From Rhodocyclaceae bacterium (GTDB taxonomy: Bacteria; Pseudomonadota; Gammaproteobacteria; Burkholderiales; Rhodocyclaceae), in NCBI GenBank assembly GCA_027325905.1, contig DAIEEM010000062.1, forward strand, positions 1 through 9,476: DNA of 9,476 nucleotides, given 5' to 3'. Within the stretch, counting starts at the first letter, position 1. Each line of letters opens with the position of its first letter. A program made the translations under genes and the position numbers. Under the pieces are notes generated by a model, which searched no databases, was not told where the DNA came from, and worked only from the letters and a program-made list of their open reading frames with translations. Positions 1 to 6,089 of the stretch are shown in pieces.

Positions 1-1
1 A

Positions 2-991
2 CCTGGTGGCCGATCAGGTAAGCGCGTTCGCAAGACATTTGAGCGGAAAGCAGACGCCGTCGCGTGGGAAACATGGATGCGCGCGCAAACGCAACAAGCG
101 CCGGCCTGGACTCCACCGAAGAAGGACCCACGCCGCCTGACTGATCTAATCGAGCTATGGCATCGACACCATGGCGTGGGGCTGCGATCAGGTGAAGACA
201 CCAAGCGCCGACTCATGGCCTTAGCGAAGGCCGTCGGCGATCCACTTGCGGAGAACTTTTCCGCAGACAATTTCGCGCAGTACCGTACGCAACGCCTTTC
301 AGAGGGCGTCACGGCGTCGAACTTAAACAGGGAGCAGCAATACCTCAAGGCGGTCTATAACGAGCTTGAACGTTTGGACTACTGGAAGAAGGGCAACCCA
401 CTGGCGAAAGTGCGCGCGTTCAAGATTCCCGAACGCGAAATGAAGTTCCTAACGGCCGAAGAGATGGACGCCCTCTTGGCTACGCTTCCGCTCGGACGCA
501 ATAAGCATGTCATGCTAATCAGCAAAATCTGCCTCGCCACGGGCGCACGATGGAGCGAAGCCGAGGAACTCAGGATTGGGCAGCTACGCGGCGGAACGAT
601 CCAGTACGCGAGAACCAAGTCCGGGAAGACGCGCGCAGTTCCGATTGCCAAGGACTTAGAGGCTGAGATCCGCGAACATCATCGGGTGCACGGCAGCGGC
701 GATCAGATTTTTGCCCCGGCCTGGTCGGCGTTCCGCGAAGGGATCGAGCGCGCTCAGATCGCCTTGCCTGACGGCCAAATGACTCACGTTCTGCGTCACA
801 CGTTCGCCAGCCACTTCATGATGGGAGGCGGCAACATTCTCGCGCTACAGAGAATTCTTGGCCATTCGAGCCTGACGATGACCATGCGGTACGCGCACCT
901 AGCACCGGACCACCTGCAGGAAGCCGTTAACTTGAATCCATTGGCGTTGTTGGCCCGCAGACTTTCGCATGCGAAAGTCGATCCCGCATAG
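2..991 (+). CDS. int: P2-type phage integrase (tyrosine recombinase), 5' end cut by window edge
   Basis: Site-specific tyrosine recombinase that would integrate and excise a prophage or island. The reading frame is open to base 2, so the ATG at 77 is probably internal. The residues before it (GRSGKRVRKTF, then KADAVAWETW) match the N-terminal arm-binding domain of P2-like integrases; by comparison with my memory of P2 Int, roughly 15-20 residues lie outside the window. Numbered from the ATG at 77, a SAM-like core-binding domain covers about 20-115 and the catalytic domain about 123-285. Active-site residues are visible: R158 (ATGARW), K181 or K184 (TKSGK), H237 and R240 (THVLRH), H263 (LGHSS) and nucleophile Y272 (MRYAHL). 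The ending APDHLQEAVNLNPL is also typical of the P2 group. No frameshift is visible, so it looks intact. G+C is lower than in the genes to the right (bases 241-300: 32 of 60 by hand count). It converges on the tRNA operon. Confidence 0.93.
   Translation, partial: PGGRSGKRVRKTFERKADAVAWETWMRAQTQQAPAWTPPKKDPRRLTDLIELWHRHHGVGLRSGEDTKRRLMALAKAVGDPLAENFSADNFAQYRTQRLSEGVTASNLNREQQYLKAVYNELERLDYWKKGNPLAKVRAFKIPEREMKFLTAEEMDALLATLPLGRNKHVMLISKICLATGARWSEAEELRIGQLRGGTIQYARTKSGKTRAVPIAKDLEAEIREHHRVHGSGDQIFAPAWSAFREGIERAQIALPDGQMTHVLRHTFASHFMMGGGNILALQRILGHSSLTMTMRYAHLAPDHLQEAVNLNPLALLARRLSHAKVDPA
960..979. repeat. Perfect 20-bp palindrome in the 3' end of int
   Basis: The half-site GACTTTCGCA is followed directly by its exact reverse complement, centred on GCATGC. 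It lies in the last codons of int, about 10 bases before the stop. It could be a protein-binding site, a cruciform or an RNA hairpin (8-bp stem, CATG loop). No U-tract follows, so a terminator role is not supported. Its function is unknown. Confidence 0.85.
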
Positions 992-1006
992 TCCCGAAAG
1001 GAACGC

Positions 1007-1024
1007 GTTGCCACTCTGTTGCCA
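1007..1024. repeat. Direct repeat GTTGCCA with 11-bp period, possible integrase arm sites
   Basis: Two exact copies of GTTGCCA (1007-1013 and 1018-1024) are separated by four bases, giving a period of one DNA turn. They lie 15 bases after the int stop. P2-family integrases bind short paired direct repeats flanking the att core, and attP lies just downstream of int in P2. An arm-type binding site is therefore plausible, but this is inference from position and spacing only. Confidence 0.45.
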
Positions 1025-1036
1025 GTTGGAAAAGAA

Positions 1037-1064
1037 AAAGGGTTAGCCATTTCGCTAACCCTTT
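1037..1064 (-). terminator. Rho-independent terminator of the tRNA operon, possibly bidirectional
   Basis: A perfect 11-bp stem (AAAGGGTTAGC pairing with GCTAACCCTTT) encloses a 6-base loop. Read on the minus strand it is followed by a T-rich tract (TTCTTTTCC after the stem), as expected for a terminator. It starts 7 bases beyond the CCA end of tRNA-Met. On the plus strand the stem is followed by GTTTCT, so it may also stop transcription coming from int. Confidence 0.88.
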
Positions 1065-1071
1065 GTTTCTA

Positions 1072-1148
1072 TGGTGGTGATGGGGGGACTTGAACCCTCG
1101 ACCTACGGATTATGAATCCGTCGCTCTAACCAGCTGAGCTACATCACC
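1072..1148 (-). tRNA. tRNA-Met (anticodon CAT), elongator type
   Basis: A complete 77-nt cloverleaf with encoded CCA. The acceptor GGTGATG pairs with CATCACC, the D-stem is GCTC/GAGC, and the anticodon loop is TTCATAA in an ACGGA/TCCGT stem. The G1-C72 pair and the absence of three G-C pairs under the anticodon argue against initiator tRNA. A lysidine-modified tRNA-Ile2 also has CAT and is not fully excluded. The T-stem GAGGG/CCCCC carries an A50-C64 mismatch. Last gene of the three-tRNA operon; its 3' end faces the integrase. Confidence 0.93.
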
Positions 1149-1154
1149 GAAATT

Positions 1155-1230
1155 TGGTAGGGGCAGTAGGAGTCGAACCTACGACCAACTGATTAAGAGT
1201 CAGCTGCTCTACCAACTGAGCTATACCCCC
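1155..1230 (-). tRNA. tRNA-Lys (anticodon CTT)
   Basis: A 76-nt cloverleaf with encoded CCA. The anticodon loop CTCTTAA gives CTT, which reads AAG. The D-stem is GCTC/GAGC and the T-stem GTAGG/CCTAC is perfect. The acceptor GGGGGTA/TGCCCCT has a G1-U72 wobble at the terminal pair and a U6-G67 wobble. It is the middle gene of the operon, 6 nt before tRNA-Met and 11 nt after tRNA-Lys(TTT). Confidence 0.95.
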
Positions 1231-1241
1231 GTATTTCGGCG

Positions 1242-1317
1242 TGGTGGGTGGTACAGGATTTGAACCTGTGACCAACTGGTTAAAAGCCAGCTGCTCTACC
1301 AACTTAGCTAACCACCC
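1242..1317 (-). tRNA. tRNA-Lys (anticodon TTT)
   Basis: A 76-nt cloverleaf with encoded CCA. The anticodon loop CTTTTAA gives TTT, which reads AAA and AAG. The acceptor GGGTGGT/ACCACCC and T-stem ACAGG/CCTGT are fully paired. The D-stem GCTA/GAGC has an A13-G22 mismatch where the neighbouring Lys tRNA has C-G. It is the first gene of the operon, about 8 nt after the predicted transcription start. Confidence 0.95.
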
Positions 1318-1331
1318 GACGAAAGGGCGCG

Positions 1332-1360
1332 ATTATAACGGCGCCCGCAGGGTAGTGCAA
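1332..1360 (-). promoter_or_regulatory. Sigma-70 promoter of the tRNA operon
   Basis: On the minus strand, TTGCAC (1355-1360) is followed after exactly 17 bases by a perfect TATAAT (1332-1337). The predicted start is near 1325, a few bases before tRNA-Lys(TTT). The discriminator after the -10 box (CGCGCC) is GC-rich, a known feature of stable-RNA promoters under stringent control; that regulation is inferred. It lies about 50 bases beyond the queC stop, giving the tRNAs independent transcription. Confidence 0.88.
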
Positions 1361-1410
1361 CCGGTTCGATATCGTCGGCGTAGCGCAAATCAATGTTCCG
1401 CGGCGCCGGA

Positions 1411-2091
1411 TTATGCGGTTCGGCGATAGCGCGTGGGGTCGGCAAGGCCGGCGGCTTCGAAGCCGGCGCGGCGCAGCCGGCAGGAATCGCAGGTGCCGCA
1501 GGCGCGGCCTTCGGCATCGGCCAGGTAGCAGGAAACGGTGAGCGCGTAGTCGACGCCGAGCGCGGCGCCGCGGCGCACGATGTCCGCCTTCGACGATTCG
1601 ATCAGCGGCGCGTGCAGCCGCAGCGGCCGGCCTTCGACGGCGGCCTTGGTGGCGAGGTTCGCCATCGCCTCGAAGGCGCGGATGAACTCGGGGCGGCAGT
1701 CCGGGTAGCCCGAATAATCGACGGCATTGACGCCGACGAAGATGTCCTGGGCGCCCAGCACCTCGGCCCAGGCGAGCGCCAGGGAAAGCATGATGGTGTT
1801 GCGGGCCGGCACGTAGGTGACGGGGATGCCCGGTGCGACGCCTCCCGTGGGCACGGCGATCGACGTGTCGGTCAGCGCCGAGCCGCCGAACTGGCCCATG
1901 TCGATCTTAACGACGCGGTGTTCGCGCGCCCCGAGCGCGGCGGCGACGCGCGCCGCGGCCGCCAGCTCGGCGACATGGCGCTGGCCGTAGTCCACCGACA
2001 GGCAGCGGCAGTCGTAGCCTTCGGTGCCGGCGATGGCGAGCGTGGTGGCGGAATCGAGACCGCCGGAGAGCAGGACGACAGCGCGTTTCAT
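1411..2091 (-). CDS. queC: 7-cyano-7-deazaguanine synthase QueC
   Basis: A cytoplasmic ATP-dependent enzyme that converts 7-carboxy-7-deazaguanine to preQ0, the nitrile precursor of queuosine in tRNA wobble positions. The protein has 226 residues, the usual family length. The PP-loop ATP-binding motif SGGLDS is at residues 9-14. The four cysteines that bind the structural zinc are C188, C198, C201 and C204 (SCY, then CGTCDSC). Other family motifs are VDYGQRH (33-39), VPARNT (94-99), [15 protein letters not shown] (120-134) and SSKADIV (166-172). The ATG at 2091 places [11 protein letters not shown] at the N-terminus as expected; the Shine-Dalgarno is weak. It lies 19 nt after queE, whose product makes its substrate. 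No terminator is evident before the tRNA promoter. Confidence 0.96.
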   Translation of the reverse strand: MKRAVVLLSGGLDSATTLAIAGTEGYDCRCLSVDYGQRHVAELAAAARVAAALGAREHRVVKIDMGQFGGSALTDTSIAVPTGGVAPGIPVTYVPARNTIMLSLALAWAEVLGAQDIFVGVNAVDYSGYPDCRPEFIRAFEAMANLATKAAVEGRPLRLHAPLIESSKADIVRRGAALGVDYALTVSCYLADAEGRACGTCDSCRLRRAGFEAAGLADPTRYRRTA

Positions 2092-2110
2092 GATGCCGAT
2101 TCTAGCGGGC

Positions 2111-2770
2111 TCAGCGCGCCCGCTCGTTGCCCCACAGCACTTTGTGCAGTTGGAGCTGAAAGCGTACCGGCAAACGGTCGCGCAATATCCACGCGGCGAG
2201 TTGCGCCGGGTCGAGCCGCCCTTGCACCGGCGATAACAGAACGCCGCAACGCGTGTCGAGCCGCCGCTCGTGCAGCACGTCCTTGGCCCAGGCGTAATCT
2301 GCCGCCGAGGCCAGCACCAGCTTGAGTTCGTCGTGCGCCGTGAGCAGGTCCAGGTTCTCCCAGCGGTTCTTCTCGGCCTCGCCCGAATCCGGCGCCTTGA
2401 GGTCGACGATGCGCGCGACGCGGGCATCGACGTCGCCGATGTCGAGCGCACCGCTGGTTTCCAGCGACACCGAGTAGCCGGCGTCGCAAAGCGCGGCCAG
2501 CAGCGGCAGGCAGGCCTTCTGCGCCAGGGGTTCGCCGCCGGTGACGCAAACCGTGGCGCAATCGAATGCGGCGACGCGGGCCATGACGGTGGCCAGGGGC
2601 ATCGCCTCGCCGCCGGCGAACGCATAGGCGGTGTCGCACCAGATGCAGCGCAACGGGCAGCCGGTCAGGCGGACGAAGACGGTGGGCAGCCCAACCCGCG
2701 ACGACTCGCCTTGCAGGGAATGGAAGATTTCGCTGACGCGCAGGACGGCGGCGTCGGCACCCGCACTCAC
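2111..2770 (-). CDS. queE: 7-carboxy-7-deazaguanine synthase QueE (radical SAM)
   Basis: A radical SAM enzyme that rearranges 6-carboxy-tetrahydropterin to 7-carboxy-7-deazaguanine, the step before QueC. The protein has 219 residues. The 4Fe-4S/SAM motif is Cx3Cx2C at C38, C42 and C45 ([12 protein letters not shown]), preceded by the family signature FHSLQGES (16-23). TGGEPL at 77-82 is the SAM-binding GGE motif. The start chosen is GTG at 2770, which shares four bases (GTGA) with the cpoB stop. The resulting [16 protein letters not shown] is a normal N-terminus, and the frame has no better start near that point. The purine tract made by the four Lys codons ending cpoB sits just upstream and may help ribosome binding. 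Expression is probably coupled to cpoB, so this queuosine gene rides on the tol-pal transcript. Confidence 0.94.
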   Translation of the reverse strand: MSAGADAAVLRVSEIFHSLQGESSRVGLPTVFVRLTGCPLRCIWCDTAYAFAGGEAMPLATVMARVAAFDCATVCVTGGEPLAQKACLPLLAALCDAGYSVSLETSGALDIGDVDARVARIVDLKAPDSGEAEKNRWENLDLLTAHDELKLVLASAADYAWAKDVLHERRLDTRCGVLLSPVQGRLDPAQLAAWILRDRLPVRFQLQLHKVLWGNERAR

Positions 2771-3522
2771 TTCTTCTTCTTCGCCGCCGGCAGGCTCTTG
2801 AGGCGTGCCTTGGCCGAAGCCGCCGCGTTGCTCGCCGGATACTTGGCGATCAGCGTTTCCAGCGTCCTGCGGCAGGTCTTGACGTCGCCGCCCTCGAGCT
2901 GCGCATTGGCCGCCCCGAGCAGCGCGTCGGGCGCCTTGGCGTCGTCGGGCCAGGTCGCGGCGAGCAGACCGAACAACTCGGCGGCGTGCGCGTAGTCCTT
3001 GAGCTGGTAATAGCAGGACGCGGCCCAGTAGTTTGCGGAAGGCAGCAGGGTGCTGCCCGGATAGGTCTTGATGAAAGCCTGGAAGGCGGCCAGCGCCTCC
3101 TTGTACTTCGCCCCCTTGAGGGTGGTCAGCGCGGCTTCGTAATCGCGCGTTTCGGCGACCGGATCGGTTTTCGGCGCGTCCGCCTTGGCCTCGCCGACCG
3201 CCGGCTCGAGCTTGCGCAGCCGGGTGTCGAGATCGACGTAGAAGTCCTTCTGGCGTTTCTGCGCGCTGTCGAGGTCGTTGGCAACGACTTCGATCTGGCC
3301 GCGCAGGGTCGCTATCTCCGCCTTGAGCGCCTCGACCTGATTGGCGAAGTCGATCTGGTTCTTCGCCGCCACGTCCGTGCGCTGGGCGACATCGTCCATC
3401 TCCTTGCGCAACTGGTCGATGCGGGCGCGCGCCTCGTCGTCGTTGAATAGTCCGGCGCGCGCCGGCACGGCCGCCAGGCCGGTGGCGAGAGCGAGGAGCG
3501 CGGCGGCGAAGGCGCGGTTCAT
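2767..3522 (-). CDS. cpoB: Cell division coordinator CpoB (YbgF), Tol-Pal associated
   Basis: A periplasmic protein that in E. coli binds TolA and coordinates outer-membrane constriction with peptidoglycan synthesis at the septum. The protein has 251 residues. The N-terminus is a Sec signal peptide with likely cleavage after A23 (ARA/GLFND). Residues about 28-107 are a predicted coiled coil (long heptad-like stretch of charged and hydrophobic residues), the trimerisation region in the family. A linker follows, then three TPR-like repeats from about 127 to 245: DYEAALTTLKGAKYKEAL, then SANYWAASCYYQLKDY, then ALLGAANAQLEGGD. The C-terminus ends in four lysines. The start lies 3 nt after the pal stop with only a weak ribosome site, so coupling to pal is likely. 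Confidence 0.93.
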   Translation of the reverse strand: MNRAFAAALLALATGLAAVPARAGLFNDDEARARIDQLRKEMDDVAQRTDVAAKNQIDFANQVEALKAEIATLRGQIEVVANDLDSAQKRQKDFYVDLDTRLRKLEPAVGEAKADAPKTDPVAETRDYEAALTTLKGAKYKEALAAFQAFIKTYPGSTLLPSANYWAASCYYQLKDYAHAAELFGLLAATWPDDAKAPDALLGAANAQLEGGDVKTCRRTLETLIAKYPASNAAASAKARLKSLPAAKKKK

Positions 3523-3525
3523 GTC

Positions 3526-4053
3526 TTAGAACTCGTGAGCGGCGGAGTGGAGGATGTCGGCGCGGCGATTCTTCGCCCAGCATTCCTCCGTCGATTCGGT
3601 GCACACTGGCTTTTCCTTGCCCAGGCTGACCGATTCGATCTGCTCTTCATGTGCGCCGAGCAGCAGCAGCGCCTTTTTCACGGCGTCGGCGCGCTTCTGG
3701 CCCAGCGCCAGGTTGTATTCGCGGCTGCCGCGTTCGTCGGCGTTGCCCTGGATCAGCACCTTGAAGGCGGGGTTGTTGACCAGGAACTTGGCATGGGCTT
3801 CGATCAGCGGCCGGAATTCGTCCTTGATGATGAAGGCATCGTAGTCGAAATAAACGGAGCGCTTGGAGAGGATGCTGCGCGGATCCTTGAGCGCGGCGAT
3901 GCCGAAGGCATCGAACGGCGCCTCCGGCACCGGCTGCGTGGCGGCGTGGGGCGTGCGGTCCTCGACGCCGGCCGGGTTCTGTTCGGGGGCTGGCGGCTGC
4001 GAACTGCAGGCGGTAAGCAGCAGGGCTGCGAGTATGGCGATGGTATGGCGCAT
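3526..4053 (-). CDS. pal: Peptidoglycan-associated lipoprotein Pal
   Basis: An outer-membrane lipoprotein that binds peptidoglycan and TolB, linking the envelope layers. The protein has 175 residues. The signal peptide ends in a lipobox LTAC with lipidated C16. Ser at +2 fits transport to the outer membrane by Lol. A disordered Pro-rich linker covers about 18-48. The OmpA-like domain covers about 62-172, with VYFDYDAF (67-74) and the diaminopimelate-binding loop NADERGS (104-110, D106) followed by R121. The C-terminal segment has two cysteines (C151 and C158) around the NRRADI motif, common in beta- and gammaproteobacterial Pal proteins. A clear GGAG Shine-Dalgarno lies nine bases before the ATG. 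It sits 21 nt after tolB. Confidence 0.97.
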   Translation of the reverse strand: MRHTIAILAALLLTACSSQPPAPEQNPAGVEDRTPHAATQPVPEAPFDAFGIAALKDPRSILSKRSVYFDYDAFIIKDEFRPLIEAHAKFLVNNPAFKVLIQGNADERGSREYNLALGQKRADAVKKALLLLGAHEEQIESVSLGKEKPVCTESTEECWAKNRRADILHSAAHEF

Positions 4054-4062
4054 TGTCTTTAT

Positions 4063-4066
4063 CTCC
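4063..4066 (-). promoter_or_regulatory. Shine-Dalgarno (GGAG) of pal
   Basis: On the minus strand GGAG is followed by nine bases and the pal ATG. It is the clearest ribosome site in the tol cluster. Most other junctions here rely on overlaps with weak sites. This may support the high Pal level needed relative to the motor proteins (inference). Confidence 0.7.
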
Positions 4067-4074
4067 GTAGGGGA

Positions 4075-5337
4075 TTATTTGATGAGCGGGCCCCAGGAGG
4101 GTTCCCGCACGTTGGCGGCCTGGACCGAAAGCCTTTGCTTGACGCGGCCGTCGGACGAAACGGCGGCCAGCACGCCGCGGCCGCCGATTTCCGTCGCATA
4201 AATGATCATGCGGCCGTTGGGGGCGAAGCTCGGCGATTCGTCTTTGGCCGAGTCGGTCAGGATTTGCGTCTGCTTGGAGGCGAGGTCCATCAGCGTGAGC
4301 TGGAAGCGGCCGCTGTTGCGCGAGATGTAGGCGAGGCTCTTGCCGTCGGGCGAGGGGCGCGGCGTGACGTTGTAGTTGCCTTCGAAGGTGATGCGCTGCG
4401 CGTCGCCGCCGGCGGCGGGGATGCTGTAGATCTGCGGGCTGCCGCCGCGGTCCGAGGTGAAATAGATCGCCTGTCCGTCCGGCGAGAACTGCGGCTCGGT
4501 GTCGATGCCGGCGGAGGTGGCGATGCGCGTGACGCCGCTGCCGTCGGCGTTCAGCAGGTAGAGCTGCGAACTGCCGTCCTTGGTCAGCACCACGGCGAGC
4601 TGCTTGCCGTCGGGCGACCAGGCCGGGGCGGAGTTCGAACCCTTGAAGTTCGCCGCGACGTGGCGGCGCCCCGAGGCGAGATCGTGCACATAGACGACCG
4701 GCTTCTTCGCCTCGAAGGAGACATACGCCAGCTTGGTACCGTCGGGCGACCAAGTCGGGGAAATAATCGGCTCGCGCGACGCCAGCGCGGTCTGCGCATT
4801 GGCGCCGTCGGCATCGGCGATCTGCAGCTCGTAGCGGCCGGTGCTCTTGACGACGTAGGCGATGCGCGTGGAAAAGATGCCCGGTTCGCCGGTGAGCTTC
4901 TCGTAGATGAAATCGGCGATGCGATGCGCCGTCGCGCGCAACTGGTTCGACGTGTGGATGAAGCCCTGGCCGCCGAGCGCCGCCTGCTTCTGGATGTCGT
5001 ACAGGCGGAAACGGGTCTCGTAGCGGCCGTCGGCGGCCGTCGCGACGTTGCCGACGGCCAGGGCGTCGGCGCCGCGCGCCTTCCAGGCGTCGTAATTGAC
5101 GGCATCGGTATCGGTCGGGGCTTGCCCTGCCGTATCCACCAGTTGGAACAGGCCGCTGCGCTCGAGATCGGCGCGCACGACCGAGGTCAGCGCCTGGGAA
5201 ACGATGTGCTCGCCGGCGAAGTCGGCGACGGCGATCGGCATGCGGTTGGCGCCGGCGCCGGTGATCTCGACGGTGAGCTGGGCGTGGGCGGCGGCCGCGG
5301 CGAACGCCAGGAGGCCGAGCAGGTGGCGTAATTTCAT
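4075..5337 (-). CDS. tolB: Tol-Pal system protein TolB
   Basis: A periplasmic protein that binds Pal and is pulled off it by TolA, recycling Pal to division sites. With the ATG at 5337 it has 420 residues and starts with a Sec signal peptide, cleavage likely after A19 (AHA/QLTVEITG). The N-terminal domain (about 20-155) carries the family pattern IAVADF and FQLVD. The beta-propeller follows with five PD40-type repeats centred on SPDG-like motifs at 196-200, 240-244, 284-288, 328-332 and 371-375, a striking 44-residue period. The protein ends EPSWGPLIK, typical of TolB. A GTG at 5361 in the same frame overlaps the tolA stop (GTGA) and would add eight residues; I prefer the ATG because it gives a normal signal peptide, but coupling through the GTG is possible. 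Confidence 0.97.
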   Translation of the reverse strand: MKLRHLLGLLAFAAAAAHAQLTVEITGAGANRMPIAVADFAGEHIVSQALTSVVRADLERSGLFQLVDTAGQAPTDTDAVNYDAWKARGADALAVGNVATAADGRYETRFRLYDIQKQAALGGQGFIHTSNQLRATAHRIADFIYEKLTGEPGIFSTRIAYVVKSTGRYELQIADADGANAQTALASREPIISPTWSPDGTKLAYVSFEAKKPVVYVHDLASGRRHVAANFKGSNSAPAWSPDGKQLAVVLTKDGSSQLYLLNADGSGVTRIATSAGIDTEPQFSPDGQAIYFTSDRGGSPQIYSIPAAGGDAQRITFEGNYNVTPRPSPDGKSLAYISRNSGRFQLTLMDLASKQTQILTDSAKDESPSFAPNGRMIIYATEIGGRGVLAAVSSDGRVKQRLSVQAANVREPSWGPLIK

Positions 5338-5357
5338 AGGCGGGGGATTATACCTTG

Positions 5358-6089
5358 TCACTCTTCGAGGGGCCGGAACTTGAGCCGCAGAATGCGCTGG
5401 AAGACGCTGGGGTCTTCGGGTTTCGGCAGCGGGTCGGACTTGCGTATGGCGCGCTCGATGGCGCTGTCCAGCGCCGCATTGCCGGTCGATTGCTTGAGGC
5501 GCGGCGCGCCGACCAGGCTGCCGTCCGGCAGCAGCGTGATTTCGTAGATGGCTTCCGGGTTGCCCGCGGCATTGGCCGGTCGGATGATGTTGTGCTTGAT
5601 TTTCGAGGCGATGCGATCGCTCCAGGCGGCGGCCGCCGTGTCGTGAGCGGCGGACGCGTCGGATCTGCGCTGCGCGAGTTCCTTATCGACCGCCGCGCTG
5701 ACGCTGGGCTGGGTCGGCTTTGCCGCCTCATTCTTCATGGCCTCGAGCGGATTGAAGGGCTTCGGTTCTTCCTTCGGCGGCTTCGGCTTTTCCTTGACGG
5801 CGATGTCCGGTTTCGGCGGCGGCGCTGGCCTGGGTTCGGGCTTGGGTTCGACGACCGGCTTCGGCGGTTGCGGAGCCGGCGTCGGAGGCGGTGTCGGAGA
5901 GGGCGGTTCGGCCGTCGGCGTCGCGGGCACGGACTGCACCAGATCGACCGCGACGGCTTCCGGGCGCTCGGATTGCCAGTGCACGCCGTAGATCAGGAAA
6001 ATCGCCAGTCCGACATGCACGGCGATGGCAAGCGCGATGGAAATGCGCCGTCCCGGCGCCTCGCGCGTCTGCGCCGGGCGTTCGTTCAT
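5358..6089 (-). CDS. tolA: Cell envelope protein TolA, short form with proline-rich linker
   Basis: An inner-membrane protein energised by TolQ-TolR that reaches across the periplasm to TolB and Pal. The protein has 243 residues, against about 420 in E. coli. One transmembrane helix at about 16-36 contains S17 and H25, matching the Ser/His face that contacts TolQ-TolR. Residues about 55-117 are rich in Pro, Lys and Glu, as in TonB, in place of the long Ala-rich helical domain II. The C-terminal TolA/TonB-like domain covers about 150-243, with YEITLLPDGSLVGAPRL and the AIRKSDPLP motif. It has no cysteine, so the disulfide of the E. coli domain III is absent. The start overlaps the tolR stop (ATGA). 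Context and the C-terminal domain favour TolA over a stray TonB. Confidence 0.93.
   Translation of the reverse strand: MNERPAQTREAPGRRISIALAIAVHVGLAIFLIYGVHWQSERPEAVAVDLVQSVPATPTAEPPSPTPPPTPAPQPPKPVVEPKPEPRPAPPPKPDIAVKEKPKPPKEEPKPFNPLEAMKNEAAKPTQPSVSAAVDKELAQRRSDASAAHDTAAAAWSDRIASKIKHNIIRPANAAGNPEAIYEITLLPDGSLVGAPRLKQSTGNAALDSAIERAIRKSDPLPKPEDPSVFQRILRLKFRPLEE

Noticed and set aside
1361..1410. Possible terminator after queC
   Set aside because: There is a short GC-rich dyad near 1398-1411 but no T-rich tail on the minus strand. Read-through or Rho-dependent ending is equally possible.
1241..1429. Plus-strand reading frame beginning MVGGTGFEPVTN
   Set aside because: It is the antisense translation of tRNA-Lys(TTT), a well-known spurious protein call next to tRNAs. 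It is not a gene.
1393..2325. Plus-strand open frame opposite queC and queE
   Set aside because: Same antisense artefact; QueC and QueE motifs on the minus strand are decisive.
3535..5331. Long plus-strand open frame (598 codons) opposite pal and tolB
   Set aside because: High-GC codon bias leaves the antisense strand free of stops. The translation is low-complexity (Gly, Ala, Arg, Val, Asp) with no family pattern, while pal and tolB are clear on the other strand.
5347..5352. TATAAT on the minus strand just upstream of tolB
   Set aside because: A perfect -10 hexamer, but no acceptable -35 lies 16-18 bases upstream and the start would fall almost on the tolB ATG. Probably chance within the tolA-tolB junction.
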